Made by a program: the position numbers and the translations under genes. DNA of 64,000 nucleotides from contig CM039464.1 of assembly GCA_022414725.1 (NCBI GenBank), positions 47,025,957 to 47,089,956 of the forward strand, in the 5' to 3' direction. The stretch is from Microglena sp. YARC. Lineage: Eukaryota; Chlorophyta; Chlorophyceae; Chlamydomonadales; Chlamydomonadaceae. Under the pieces are notes generated by a model. It had not been told where the DNA came from. It searched no databases and worked only from the letters and a program-made list of their open reading frames with translations. Positions 44,601 through 51,269 of this stretch are shown piece after piece (within the stretch, counting starts at the first letter, position 1; each line of letters begins with the position of its first letter).

Positions 44601-47600
44601 GTAGCTTTGTCCAGGTAAAGTAGCAGCCCAGCCCTACCACGCGGAAGACGGGGCTCCCTTAATGCGACGCCTTACCAGCTGTTATCATTACATTTTTTAC
44701 CATGAATACCTGGTATCTTGGTATTTTGCTCGACTTACAAATTGAACATTAACAAGAAAACAAATTAGTTTTCTTTTTCTTTTTATTTTCTTCTTTGTGC
44801 ATGATGTTCATAAGTCCCCCTTGACTCCGTCAGGCCGAGGGCACATTTGGAGTCCAGTAGGGCACCAGGAAAAATGTAATCATCATCATCATCATCATCA
44901 CCATCATCATCAAATGTACACACGAGCAGTTTTCTTGTATATGTTAAGCACAATCCACTGTTTTTGAGTGCATCGCGTTGCCAATTGAGCGACTCGATGC
45001 GAACTCAGTGTGACGCGCTGCCCAGTGATGTTTTTCAAATCTGAAAGTGGGTTTCTTCTAGCTCTATGGTTTTAGGCCTCCTCCAGGGACAGCGTCTCAG
45101 TGCTTTCTGTAGCTTTTTGTAGCTTTTTAGGGCCATTGAGGGCAAGCAAAAAAGAAACTTTTTTTTTTACCTTTTTTATAGCGATAATTTCGCTAAAACG
45201 GGGTAAAAACTAGCGATCGCTATATATAGCGGAAATAAAAATCCCTGGCGCTGCCCCCCAAACCTCCTGTAGCCGAGGGGGTTCGGGGCAGGGTACTACA
45301 AAGCGCGCGCGGCAGCGCGATTTTGAGCATGCTTTTTGAGTCCCACTGCGCGCTTCGCGCAGTTTTTTCAACCCCATGTGGGCGCAGCGCCGCAGTTTGT
45401 GTGCTTTTTACACTGCAAAGCGCTGACCAATTTGACGTTTGTGCGCTTTAAGCGCTGACCAATTTGACAAAATGTAGTACCCTGGTTCGGGGGAGCATTT
45501 TTGAATATTTTGGCCAGACCCATGCGCCGTCATGCGTCGCCCTGCAAGGACAGAATTTTTTCGTTATTTTCATAACTTCATTTTATTATTTTTTCATAAT
45601 TTTCATAATTTCATTTTATTATTTTTTCATTATTTTCACAATTTCATTTTATTATTTTTTCATTATTTTCATAATTTCATTTTATTATTTTTCATCATTT
45701 TCATAATTTCATTTTTTTCTTTTTTCATAATTGAAATCCATAATGAGTGTTTCCTGGAAGCTATCAGGAAATGGGCCTGAACCAGGACTACAATGATGAA
45801 TCCCCAGGGATTTTTTTTTCAAATCTGAAAGTGGTTTTTTTCTAGCTTTATGGTTGTAGGCCTCCTCCAGGGACAGCGTTTTATAGCTTTTTATAGCTTT
45901 CAATTATGAGGGGGGGGGGGAATAGCGGCATTTGGGCCAAAACGGGGTCAAAAGCAGCGAGCGCTGTACATAGCCGGGGGAAAATCCCTGCGAGTCCTGC
46001 TACATTTGCTTTAGATACCAGGGTATATCAATATATATATATACAAGTATATGTACAAGTATATATATGTGATCAGGATATATCTGTATATGATATGGAA
46101 TTAGTGCTGATAATAATGCTTGCTTGCTGCAATGTTGCCTATCTTATTTTGAGCACTAGTTGGAAGACACCTCCCGAATCTTGTGGAGCAGGCTTGTCTT
46201 GGGCATACAATGGCCTGTTTATGACAATGTAATGTAATGTAACATAACGTCATGTCATGTCATGTCATGCAGTGTAATGTAATGTAACACTAAATCAGCC
46301 AACCGGCTGCGCACCCTCTGCGGACATAGTGGTAAACATGGATGGTATACACACTTCTACACTACCCTCTCTAAATTATAATCGAACTATTACATTATCA
46401 CTGTAGCACAAACTCAGGGGCCCTGTTGGTAAAACGAATGTTTGGGGGTTACGTCAGCAGTGCTTTTCTTAGGTAAGCCTTTTCTGATATCATGGTTGGG
46501 CAAGTCCCTTCAGCCTATTTGGCTACCCCTGGACTGTAACAACATGCATAACATTTACAATCCTGTGTTTTTTGTGTCAGATTTCTTTAGGCCAGGTTGA
46601 GTGGGCATTTGGGCTAATCAAGCCTGATCTCAGGATTGCTGCGTGGTCGCCGCATGCCTAAGCACAAAGCTCGGAGCGGGGGTGGGGGTTCCGGGGGTTC
46701 ATGCGTCGCCATGCAACGACGTAATAGCCACGCAGTGGCGACGCGTCTTCGGAAAAAAAACTGAGACACACACGTGCACGAACAAATATGCACACACATA
46801 CATGCTCCAACACACAGAATACCATCACATCTCTTAGCGTTGCAGGTCGTCGTCAACCGCGATGGTAGCTTGTCCAGTTGAGGTAGGAGACCGCTCCCCA
46901 CCCGCGTACGACGGGCTCCCTTAACACCACGCCCCACCAGGCGTTATCATTGCCATCACATGTGAGCAAGCATTTTACGGTATGTGCAGGTTAGTGAGCT
47001 CTACAACTCACCTGCTGCTGATGCTGTTGCTGCTGTTGTGGTTGCTGTTGCTGCGGCTGTGCTTGTTGTTGCTGTTCTTGCTGCGGCTGCTGCTGCTCTT
47101 GTTGCTGCTGTGGTTGCTGTTGCTGCAGTTGCTGCTGTTGCTGCTGTAGCTGCTGCATCCGCATCTGGGCTTGCTGTTGTAGCACGGGCATGCTCACTGC
47201 ACATAGCATTTGGAAGCGCAGCTCCCGGATACAGGGAAACACTTCATGCATCGGCATCACGGCCAGCTTCTTCAAGTTGTTGCTGCGCACCGTCAACTCA
47301 GCCACATGCCGGCCTACCTCGAAGTACAGCGCACGGGACACGCAGCGCAGCACCCTTTTGGAATCCGCATCCAACCGACTCAACAGAACGTTGGCCACGC
47401 AACTGGGCAGACCCAGGACTCCCTCACCGTCCAAAGATGGGGGACTGTCCGCTGTGAAAGACGAGGCCTCAGACAGGTGGGCCTGGGTGAGGACGATACC
47501 CACGGCGGTTTGAAGCTGGTGCACAGGGCTGCGTGCAGACGAACTTGAGAAGGGGAGACCAACCCCTGGATGTGTGGCTTTAACATTTGATCCAATGGAG

Positions 47601-49269
47601 GTGTTGGGGCTGGGGCCCAGTAAGGAGGGGGATGCTAGTGTGTATGCCGCCCCCACTCCCAGGCTGAGCTCAGTTGACCTGCGCACAGCGTCCCCTCCAC
47701 TTCCACCCGCATCCCCAGACAGCAGCTGCTTGGCCACTAGGGCATCTTGCACAACTGACGACCTGCCACTACCACTACCACTACCCCTAGCACTAGCGTT
47801 TCCACTGCCCTGCATGTGGGGGGGTGAATTCAATTCCCCAGCAGAGACAGGGGGGAGGCTTTGCAGGTGGCTTGCGGGGTCAACCGAGATACCCTGAAGG
47901 AGCTTGGCAGCATCAATGGAGGGCCCTCCGGAGGCTGAGGCTGCACTAACCCTTGAAGGGCCCTCATGCTGTGGGGCACTGCCCCCTGATGAGGAGTAGG
48001 AATTGTCCTTGTGCATAAGGGGCTGCAACAGCTCCCCAGAGCGAGCTTCACCGTTCGCCTTGCCCTGTGCGCCGGACTCAGCAGCTGAGGCAGCGGCGGT
48101 GGCGGGGGCAGAGTCAGACTCATTTGCATGTGAGGTGCTGGCCGATGTGTTGGGATTATGCTCAACCCTATTCACATGCCCCTCCGGATGCCCTACGCCC
48201 AGTGTGATGGGCAGCGGTAAGGGTTTGTGGAGTCTGGGGCTGTCACACGTCACATGTTCTTGGGCCTTCTCGAGCGGTAATTGAGAAGGGGGGTGTGAGT
48301 GTTGCTTCTGACCTGGTCGGCTGATGATGACCAGGTTAGACGGGGCATCAAGGGCCAGGGGAGGTACCAGAAGTGCTGCAGGACAAAGGCCGATGATCTC
48401 TAATGGGTTTGGGTTGGCAACTGGGAGGACATCAAGCTGGGGCTGGGGCTGGGGCTGGGGCAAGGATTCAGATGGGTCGGATGGTGAGGGTCTTGAGCTA
48501 CGTCTCAACTTCTTAGCCAGGCCCCAAGTGCACCTGTGGGAAAAGAGAGATCTAAATTAGGCAACCCGAGGGAATGAGAGTGAGCATGGGGATGGGCATG
48601 AGGATGAAGATAATGTAAGAATGACCAGGGGCGCGGGTGCCTGTCAGGGAATTGTTGTTGGGACGAGCATGAGCATATGCATGAGCGTGAGGAACAGGAA
48701 CAGAGACAGGAGACCCCACAACCAGCCTGGGCCACAAACACAATCTCACCACACACCCTCGTCAAACTGGAAACAAGGCTCGACTAAGGCTGTGAGCAGA
48801 GGCATTCTCGGCTGCGAGACTTCCACCTAAGGCCAACTTGGAGCAAGAACGACAATGGTCGAAAACAGCCAAAGGAACTCATGCAGCGAATAATTTACCT
48901 CCCGAGCGCTAACAGGGGTTTGCAAGTAGCCTTGAGGCAGGCTTTGCTGACACCATGCATAGCTTTTGCGAGCCGCAGGATGTGCAGTATCGTGAAGGGG
49001 CTCGCGTGCAACAGGATCTGGAGCGCACAGAGCTGCCAGACCAAGTGCCTGAGTTTGGTTGCCTCGCCATAGTGTCTTTGCAGCGAGTCGTGCTGTTGGA
49101 CAGATATTGTGATATGTCCTGGCTCCTGCAAGGGAGCTGGTTCACCTTCGACACTAGTACTTTTTTCAACCTCAGAACAGGGTGCTTCAGATTTCTCCGT
49201 CTCGGCCTCGTGCTTCCGGCCTCCCGATTCCACAAGGGCGGGATTGGACATAGTACGGGTAGAAGCCAA
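28214..49269 (-). CDS. F-box / leucine-rich-repeat protein (8 exons reconstructed, 3' end not found)
   Basis: Minus-strand exons: 49269-48899, 48533-47012, 40536-40288, 37826-37593, 35813-35508, 33640-33351, 31339-30606, 28343-28214. Junction phases agree except between exons 4 and 5. The N-terminus is polar. An F-box-like segment (GLPSCVANVLLSRLDADSK then VLRCVSRALYFEVGRHV) near residue 500 is followed at once by LRR-like strands (AELTVRSNNLKKLAV, FPCIRELRF). Then come poly-Gln and repeated LRRs: LPKLKCLK-VIDLTLS, MQNLRSLELLSYEDISDAEL, VFPSMKRLRLGVL, LKRLVLVHCKELTHL, LEYLELQSCC, LSELQATVLNMPLLHTLGLH. The F-box family recruits substrates to SCF ubiquitin ligases; that role here is inference. 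A poly-Asn/Ala/Gly linker splits the LRRs. Exon edges are duplicated in nearly every intron. Confidence 0.75.
28344..28840 (-). repeat. Acceptor-side array: 35-bp unit x9 plus one long exon-8 pseudo-copy
   Basis: Each 35-bp unit is the acceptor CTGTACTTCAG, 8 bp of exon 8 (GTTGTCTG) and ACACACATCCTTAACA. Beyond the array, 28740-28822 is a near-full exon copy reading LSELQATVPNMTLLHTLGLH with no donor. Confidence 0.9.
28845..29335 (+). repeat. Minisatellite of TACTTCAATAGCTTGAGG units
   Basis: Alternating 'ggggtttaattgtacttc' and 'ggagcttaaatgtacttc' half-units, about 11 copies. Confidence 0.85.
29336..29700 (+). mobile_element. (GA)n followed by LINE 3' end (copy 1)
   Basis: A (GA)n run (29338-29420) leads into an open frame TIIHTLRDDLQATNMSPNWY, then LLAQDRTSWRADIRDALDI and a stop at about 29570. 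The W-x-x-x-AQDR-x-x-WR-x-x-I pattern is typical of the extreme C-terminus of non-LTR retrotransposon ORF2. An AT-rich 3' UTR follows. Confidence 0.6.
29879..30235 (+). mobile_element. (GA)n followed by LINE 3' end (copy 2)
   Basis: Same arrangement as the copy 540 bp upstream. (GA)n, then TIIHTLKDDLEASNMTSNWY and LQAQDRSSWRADIKHALDI, and a stop. Several of the differences between copies are synonymous or conservative. Confidence 0.6.
30236..30605 (-). repeat. Donor-side array of exon 7, 3 extra copies
   Basis: 'GGCGTATGAGT(C/T)C(C/G)GGCTTGAG|GTAGGT' recurs at about 30244, 30370 and 30500 after the real donor at 30605, separated by GT/G runs (plus strand). Confidence 0.85.
30606..31339 (-). 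CDS. F-box/LRR gene, exon 7 with Asn/Ala-rich linker
   Basis: Acceptor CTGACCTCAG, donor TCTGAG|GTAGGT; phase 0 in, 2 out, 244 codons. N-terminal VTVWPSVHPLAGVAGLEQ. The middle has three tandem copies of a ~22-residue unit like ADNGPNGQAQNGHPN plus an Ala run (about 30800-31010). The C-terminal LRR strand is STLRTLVLQESSPWLVRHL / LSQLRTLRFQRMSSG. The repeated unit is coded by a DNA repeat, so length probably varies between strains. Confidence 0.75.
31340..31760. repeat. GT/G-rich tract and TTTAGGG-type repeats
   Basis: (GT)n and G runs at 31355-31520 (C/A-rich acceptor side in the sense strand). GGTTTAGGGTTTAGGGTTT-type telomere-like units at 31650-31735. Confidence 0.75.
31765..33350 (-). 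repeat. Donor-side array of exon 6: 178-bp unit, 8 copies plus a truncated one
   Basis: Each unit is about 110 bp of exon 6 (from GGCTCAAGCGCCTGGTCCTG to TGCACTCAG), a donor GTGAGATGAG and about 68 bp of G-rich intron. Two unit types alternate ('catttgccaacacatgg' and 'ccttggccagcacatcc'), giving a 356-bp higher-order period. Spacing is 178 bp in the homogenised part. Confidence 0.95.
33351..33640 (-). CDS. F-box/LRR gene, exon 6
   Basis: Acceptor CTCACGACAG, donor CCCTCAG|GTAAGA; phase 1 in, 0 out. Encodes VFPSMKRLRLGVLHSELNK, LSCLAGCSNVLEELVLCPV, LKRLVLVHCKELTHLREVL and LEYLELQSCCPQ. These are four LRR-like strands at 23-30 residue spacing, the best LRR exon in the gene. Confidence 0.8.
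33641..34760 (-). repeat. Acceptor-side array of exon 6, ~7 copies
   Basis: Copies of 'CACGACAG|TGTTCCCCTCCATG' plus 'AAGCGACTCCGCCTCGGC' lie near 33720, 33800, 34015, 34350, 34590 and 34715, separated by GT and G runs (plus strand). 34075-34310 is a stretch of other complex sequence. Confidence 0.85.
34761..35507 (-). repeat. Donor-side array of exon 5, 4 copies
   Basis: The exon end 'AGCATCAAGAGCCTTACTGC', then 'TTGCGCCCTCTCACGACAG|GTAGGGG', recurs at about 34800, 34970, 35130 and 35315 (period ~170-190). Each is followed in sense by G/T-rich sequence. Confidence 0.9.
35508..35813 (-). CDS. F-box/LRR gene, exon 5
   Basis: Acceptor TTTCCCCAG at 35814 (a shorter alternative CCATGCAG at 35704 keeps frame), donor CACGACAG|GTAGGG; leaves phase 1. 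Encodes LALSAHGAQLFGKSALAVL, MQNLRSLELLSYEDISDAEL, APLADCPVLEHLYVDSL and SIKSLTAARIKFILRPLTT. The longer start is favoured because the upstream copies also begin at that acceptor. Its entry phase (1) does not fit exon 4 as reconstructed. Confidence 0.7.
35814..37035 (-). repeat. Acceptor-side array of exon 5, ~5 copies
   Basis: 'CTTTCC(C)AG|CTCTGCAACTCTCC' then 'TCTTCGGCAAGAGCGCC' and 'TTGGCAGTACTCACGG' copies near 36005, 36190, 36330, 36505 and 36735, with G and GT runs between. Confidence 0.85.
37036..37592 (-). repeat. Donor-side array of exon 4, 3 extra copies
   Basis: 'AAGCTGCTCATCATACACAG' (or CATCATCCACAG), then 'GTCACAGTACGCAG|GTGAGTTTATTTGG' and GGTGGTGG, repeats with ~145-bp period at about 37160, 37290 and 37450. 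Confidence 0.9.
37593..37826 (-). CDS. F-box/LRR gene, exon 4 (apparent frameshift)
   Basis: Acceptor CCCCCAAG, donor GTACGCAG|GTGAGT. The 5' part read from exon 3 gives VIDLTLSDIHMSPVLWMTLV then KSLPDDAHLVMREQMQ. Together with exon 3 it makes a good LRR (LPKLKCLKVIDLTLSDIHM). The 3' part is convincing only in another frame: AHKDMFPPLYEALKLLIIHR then PRVTVDLVGVTV, while the first frame meets a stop in CAGGCCTAG. A single-base indel near 37700-37735 would join them. I report this without altering the sequence. Confidence 0.6.
37827..38300 (-). repeat. Acceptor-side array of exon 4, 4 copies
   Basis: 'CAAG|GTGATCGACTTGACC', 'CTCAGTGACATTCACATGTC' and 'GATGAAGCTTTTATCTGTTACC' repeat near 37960, 38085, 38190 and 38275, each preceded in sense by C runs. 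Confidence 0.9.
38301..38590. repeat. GT/GGTGG tracts and short complex segment
   Basis: (GGT)n and G runs to about 38450, then about 130 bp of complex sequence with a TTTCAG acceptor-like site on the minus strand (near 38500) followed by LMSLVLTARKEAFIYY. No donor was found, so no exon is called. Confidence 0.5.
38591..40287 (-). repeat. Donor-side array of exon 3 in (CA)n, ~6-7 copies
   Basis: 'GAGAATGCCTCCC(A/G)AAGCT', 'CAAGTGTCTAAAG|GTGATTGG' and CCTGAGCCCAAGTGTG copies near 38810, 39290, 39560, 39710, 39965 and 40135. The spaces between are filled by CACACCAA repeats on the plus strand (GT-rich in sense). Confidence 0.9.
40288..40536 (-). CDS. F-box/LRR gene, exon 3
   Basis: Acceptor CCTTGCAG, donor CTAAAG|GTGATT, phase 0 to 0, 83 codons. 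Encodes HQQNQWLIAQHLGDIAQNL, a Gln/Ala/Pro region, and LEDLHLCQLLRECLPKLKCL. Gln codons continue the poly-Gln end of exon 2. Confidence 0.7.
40537..41935 (-). repeat. Acceptor-side array of exon 3, ~8 copies
   Basis: 'CAGCAGCAGCACCAGTGGGT' then 'GGCGCTCCACC(T)AGGCAC' variants of the exon 3 start appear near 40635, 40870, 41000, 41150, 41325, 41440, 41610 and 41760. Unit is about 120-180 bp with 'ggattggaatcaggaggaat' and G runs (C runs in sense). Confidence 0.85.
42217..42465. repeat. 46-bp tandem repeat, ~5 copies
   Basis: The unit has 'aatgtagttgttgaacagat' and 'gtacattgtaaaccgttgat'. Inverted relatives lie at 44090-44180. Confidence 0.9.
42640..43270. repeat. 24-bp minisatellite, ~26 copies
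   Basis: The unit is close to TTGCGCTCAGCAATTCTGCT with four variable bases. On the minus strand it reads as an octapeptide repeat (N-L-S-R-I-A-E-R) over more than 100 codons, with stops at the ends. Confidence 0.9.
44243..44342 (-). mobile_element. Small element with CAATTTCAATTTCAAT tail (reverse copy)
   Basis: Reverse complement carries GGTGATTACTGCTAGCTCC, 'ggcttacgcggtggtgtcc', 'ttaatttcac' and the tail. It matches 61623-61717 and inserted into the right arm of the inverted-repeat element. Confidence 0.75.
44491..44697 (+). mobile_element. tRNA-derived SINE (copy 3)
   Basis: A-box region TGGTTCAATGGTAGAGC, B box GGTTCGAATCC, then 'gtcaaccgccatggtagct', 'ccaggtaaagtagcagccc', and an end at TTATCATTAC. 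Confidence 0.85.
44698..45022. other. Intronic, no gene
   Basis: Contains an (ATC)n run at about 44880-44910. Otherwise nothing recognised. Confidence 0.5.
45023..45247. mobile_element. hAT-like MITE, family M1 (copy 2)
   Basis: Starts CAGTGATGTTTTTC, ends AAAAATCCCTG, with perfect 8-bp target duplications GCGCTGCC on both sides (45015-45022, 45248-45255). The interior shares 'aaatctgaaagtgg', 'aggcctcctccagggacagc' and 'aaaacggggt' with 45805-45990. Confidence 0.92.
45289..45484. mobile_element. hAT-like MITE, family M2 (copy 2)
   Basis: Perfect 11-bp terminal inverted repeats CAGGGTACTAC / GTAGTACCCTG. Perfect 8-bp target duplications GTTCGGGG (45281-45288, 45485-45492). The interior is rich in GCGC palindromes. 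Confidence 0.95.
45550..45735 (+). repeat. 28-29 bp AT-rich repeat, 5 copies
   Basis: Units of TTCATTTTATTATTTTTTCA and TAATTTTCATAA. Confidence 0.85.
45805..45990. mobile_element. hAT-like MITE, family M1 (copy 3)
   Basis: Ends CAGGGATTTTTTTTTC and GGGGGAAAATCCCTG. Flanks TGAATCCC / CGAGTCCT match 5 of 8, so an older or mutated duplication. Interior as copy 2. Confidence 0.75.
46390..46550 (+). mobile_element. SINE-like dispersed repeat (GGCTACCCCTGGACTGTAAC family)
   Basis: 'tatcactgtagcacaaactc', 'aaaacgaatgtttgggg', 'ggttgggcaagtccc' and 'ctggactgtaacaacatgc' match 23984-24155 in order. Confidence 0.65.
46846..46951 (+). mobile_element. tRNA-derived SINE, 5' truncated (copy 4)
   Basis: Only the body: 'gtcaaccgcgatggtagctt', 'gtccag', 'gggctcccttaacaccacgc' and 'cccaccaggcgttatcatt'. 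Lacks the tRNA head. It lies just 3' of F-box exon 2, in the intron. Confidence 0.75.
47012..48533 (-). CDS. F-box/LRR gene, exon 2 (F-box and poly-Gln)
   Basis: Acceptor TTCCCACAG, donor CAGCAG|GTGAGT, about 507 codons, phase 2 in and 0 out. The first 340 residues are low-complexity Ser/Ala/Pro/Gly. The F-box-like motif (LPSCVANVLLSRLDADS and VLRCVSRALYFEV) lies at about 47300-47410. Next come AELTVRSNNLKKLAVMPM and FPCIRELRFQ, then a Gln-rich run of about 55 residues to the exon end. It is the longest exon, and its sequence is clearly coding in the non-repetitive parts. Confidence 0.8.
48899..49269 (-). CDS. F-box/LRR gene, exon 1
   Basis: ATG at 49269, donor CGGGAG|GTAAAT; leaves phase 2 so that the split codon with exon 2 is AGG (Arg). 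Encodes a polar N-terminus (MASTRTMSNPALVESGG) and a more hydrophobic, helical end (HLVWQLCALQILLHASPF, TILHILRLAKAMHGV). A second ATG six codons in is possible. A longer open frame in another phase hits a stop before the donor, so I reject it. Confidence 0.65.
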
Positions 49270-49860
49270 GCGCGGAGTGCAGAAAGTATTTGAGAGAGCT
49301 GTGATTCAAAATCTCGCGCGTTTGACTGTCTCTCTCGGCATTTATAATAATTGTCCAAATACAAGCAACGGGAGCAAGCGGCGATACGTACAACTTGTGA
49401 GGGCTGTTTAGACTTCCCCGATGCAATGCTAGCTGGCGTCAGAGCGTAGGTAGGGTTACTAGCAGCCCGTTCCAATAGCGCCGCTCGCGCTAGGCGATGG
49501 TCATGGTTCAGGGCCCAGGTCGGCCCAGGTCAGCATTCTGACCCCTCTGATTCTGACAAATGGCAGCTGCCATGGCAGTTAGTCCTCCGCGGGCACCTGC
49601 AGGCGCGCCTGGCTGGCAAAACCATTCCCTGGAAACAACCTCAGGGAGGGTCGGGGAGGGTTGACAAGGGGTGACCGCGGGGGGTGACCGTGGCCCATAG
49701 CCCCCCGCCCTCGCCAGCTCCCGAGAAAAGAGGGGGGGGGCGGGGGGGAGGGGTGGGGTCCCGGGGGTGGGGGGGGTTGAGGTGAGGTAAGGTTGGGGGA
49801 GGGGTGAGGTTGGGGGAGGTAACAGGGTCTGAGCGAGGTTGGGTGTTGTTGAGTGCGGCT
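49270..49860. other. Upstream region of the F-box gene
   Basis: No TATA box or other motif I can vouch for. 49730-49830 is a G-rich repeat (GGGGTGGGG, GAGGTTGGGGGAGG). Confidence 0.4.
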
Positions 49861-50303
49861 GAGTGCCGAAGGAGAGCAACGTTGAGATCCACCCAATGAT
49901 CGCATCTCATCCGTCTGACATCTTTCCCGTGTGCTCGGAATGTTAGGTTCTGGACCGAGCACCGCGCGTTGATCACTTCGTTGATGACCTGGTTAATCCC
50001 CTCAAAATTACGAATTACGAATTTTGCGATAGCCTGGGCTAGCCAGCATTTCTCATGAAGTACGACATCCCGAATTCCGATGACCGGTATAAAAGCTCGC
50101 GCTACCAGCGAAATTGTTAATTTACCCACCCTGCAGCTCCTCCATATATTTTCGTTCGCGTTCTCTGTAGGACAAGTGCTAATTGTATCGACTCGCCAAT
50201 GCCCGCTCAGCGCTTTCCCACTAGAAGGGAGCCGCAAGGTGAGGCTCTTCCACAGACGTTCTATGTAGCGAAGGAAAAACTTCGTACATTGACACCCGAT
50301 CAC
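49861..50303 (-). CDS. Hypothetical open frame, ~145 codons
   Basis: Complex, non-repetitive sequence with an uninterrupted minus-strand frame. It starts MIGCQCTKFFLRYIERLWK and includes VGKLTISLVARAFIPVIGI and NQVINEVINARCSVQNLTF. It could be a separate gene divergent from the Ala-rich gene or an upstream exon of the F-box gene. The plus strand has a competing 110-codon frame at 50199-50531. No family recognised. Confidence 0.3.
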
Positions 50304-50745
50304 TCAATCGTGTCCGACCCATTCCTTGTCAAATTATGCCCGTCGACTTTGCCCGCGAAACTTCATGGCTTCTATTGCAGAGATATGCCACTCCCTCTCA
50401 TTGTGGGGAATTTTATTCGGCCCGACCATGTGGGGATAGTTCGCTGGGGCGTGCGCGGGCGTGCGTGTTGGGGGGGACAAATCAATTCAGCCCGATTGTG
50501 GGATTGGTGCAGCATGTCGCTTGTAGCTTAGCCAACAGACTGGTGAAATCCTCCATAAGTCCATATCCCTGGGTTCTCTTATTCCTCCAACTTTGTGATG
50601 GTATATCTATTTTACCTAATGGTTGCCTGTTAGAAATTAGGAATCGAGCATGATTTAGTTGTCAACTTCTCTAATATGAGATTGTTAATGAACCCTCACT
50701 CATTCAGAGAATGGAAACATCTTGTAACATCCAAGAAGCGCGAAG
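50304..50745. other. No gene assigned
   Basis: Complex sequence. Only the competing plus-strand frame noted above. Confidence 0.4.
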
Positions 50746-51065
50746 CTAAACTATCTGCTTAGCACAAACTCCGCCCCCCTGCCGTTTACAATGTGTTAGG
50801 TTTCAGTCCACCAGTACTTGTTTTTTGGCGGAGCCCCCCTTTCCAGTGGGTGGGAGCCACCAGAGTCACCCTGTCGTCTGGTTATCCGCACGTATTACTG
50901 GCCCTGTCGTACAACCTGGCTTCCATCCGCTGCGCCTGATTTCTTTGCCACCTGTCGCCCCGATAGTCAACACTCTGTGCCAATTTTCCCGGGACTTAAA
51001 ACTGCCTTCCCCGCCTTTTGCCCCCTTCAGCCTATTTGGCTACCCCTGGGCTGTCAAAATGCGCA
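50746..51065 (+). mobile_element. Composite of two dispersed repeats
   Basis: Begins like the SINE-like family ('gcttagcacaaactccgccc'), passes into 'ttttttggcggagccccc' and a diverged relative of that family, and ends 'cttcagcctatttggctacc'. It looks like one element nested in another. Confidence 0.45.
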
Positions 51066-51269
51066 CATTCCCATCCCAATAGCACCAGCTCTTGTCTATC
51101 TTATTCAGGTGCTTGTTGGATAGAGAAATTAATTAATGCATAAATTGCTGACAAACTACCAGAGTAAATCCTGGCAGCTTCTTTGCTTTATGTTTATTTG
51201 CTGAGGACTGCAAGCGGCCAAATTTCTGGCTATAGCCATGCCACCAAGCTCCAGTTTTATTCACTCAAT

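Noticed and set aside
46984..47204. Ala-rich frames opposite F-box exon 2
   Set aside because: They are antisense readings of the poly-Gln (CAG)n end; the minus strand has the splice sites and F-box.
48909..49475. 188-codon minus-strand frame overlapping F-box exon 1
   Set aside because: It stops before the donor at 48898 and does not continue into exon 2; the 49269 frame does, with the correct phase.
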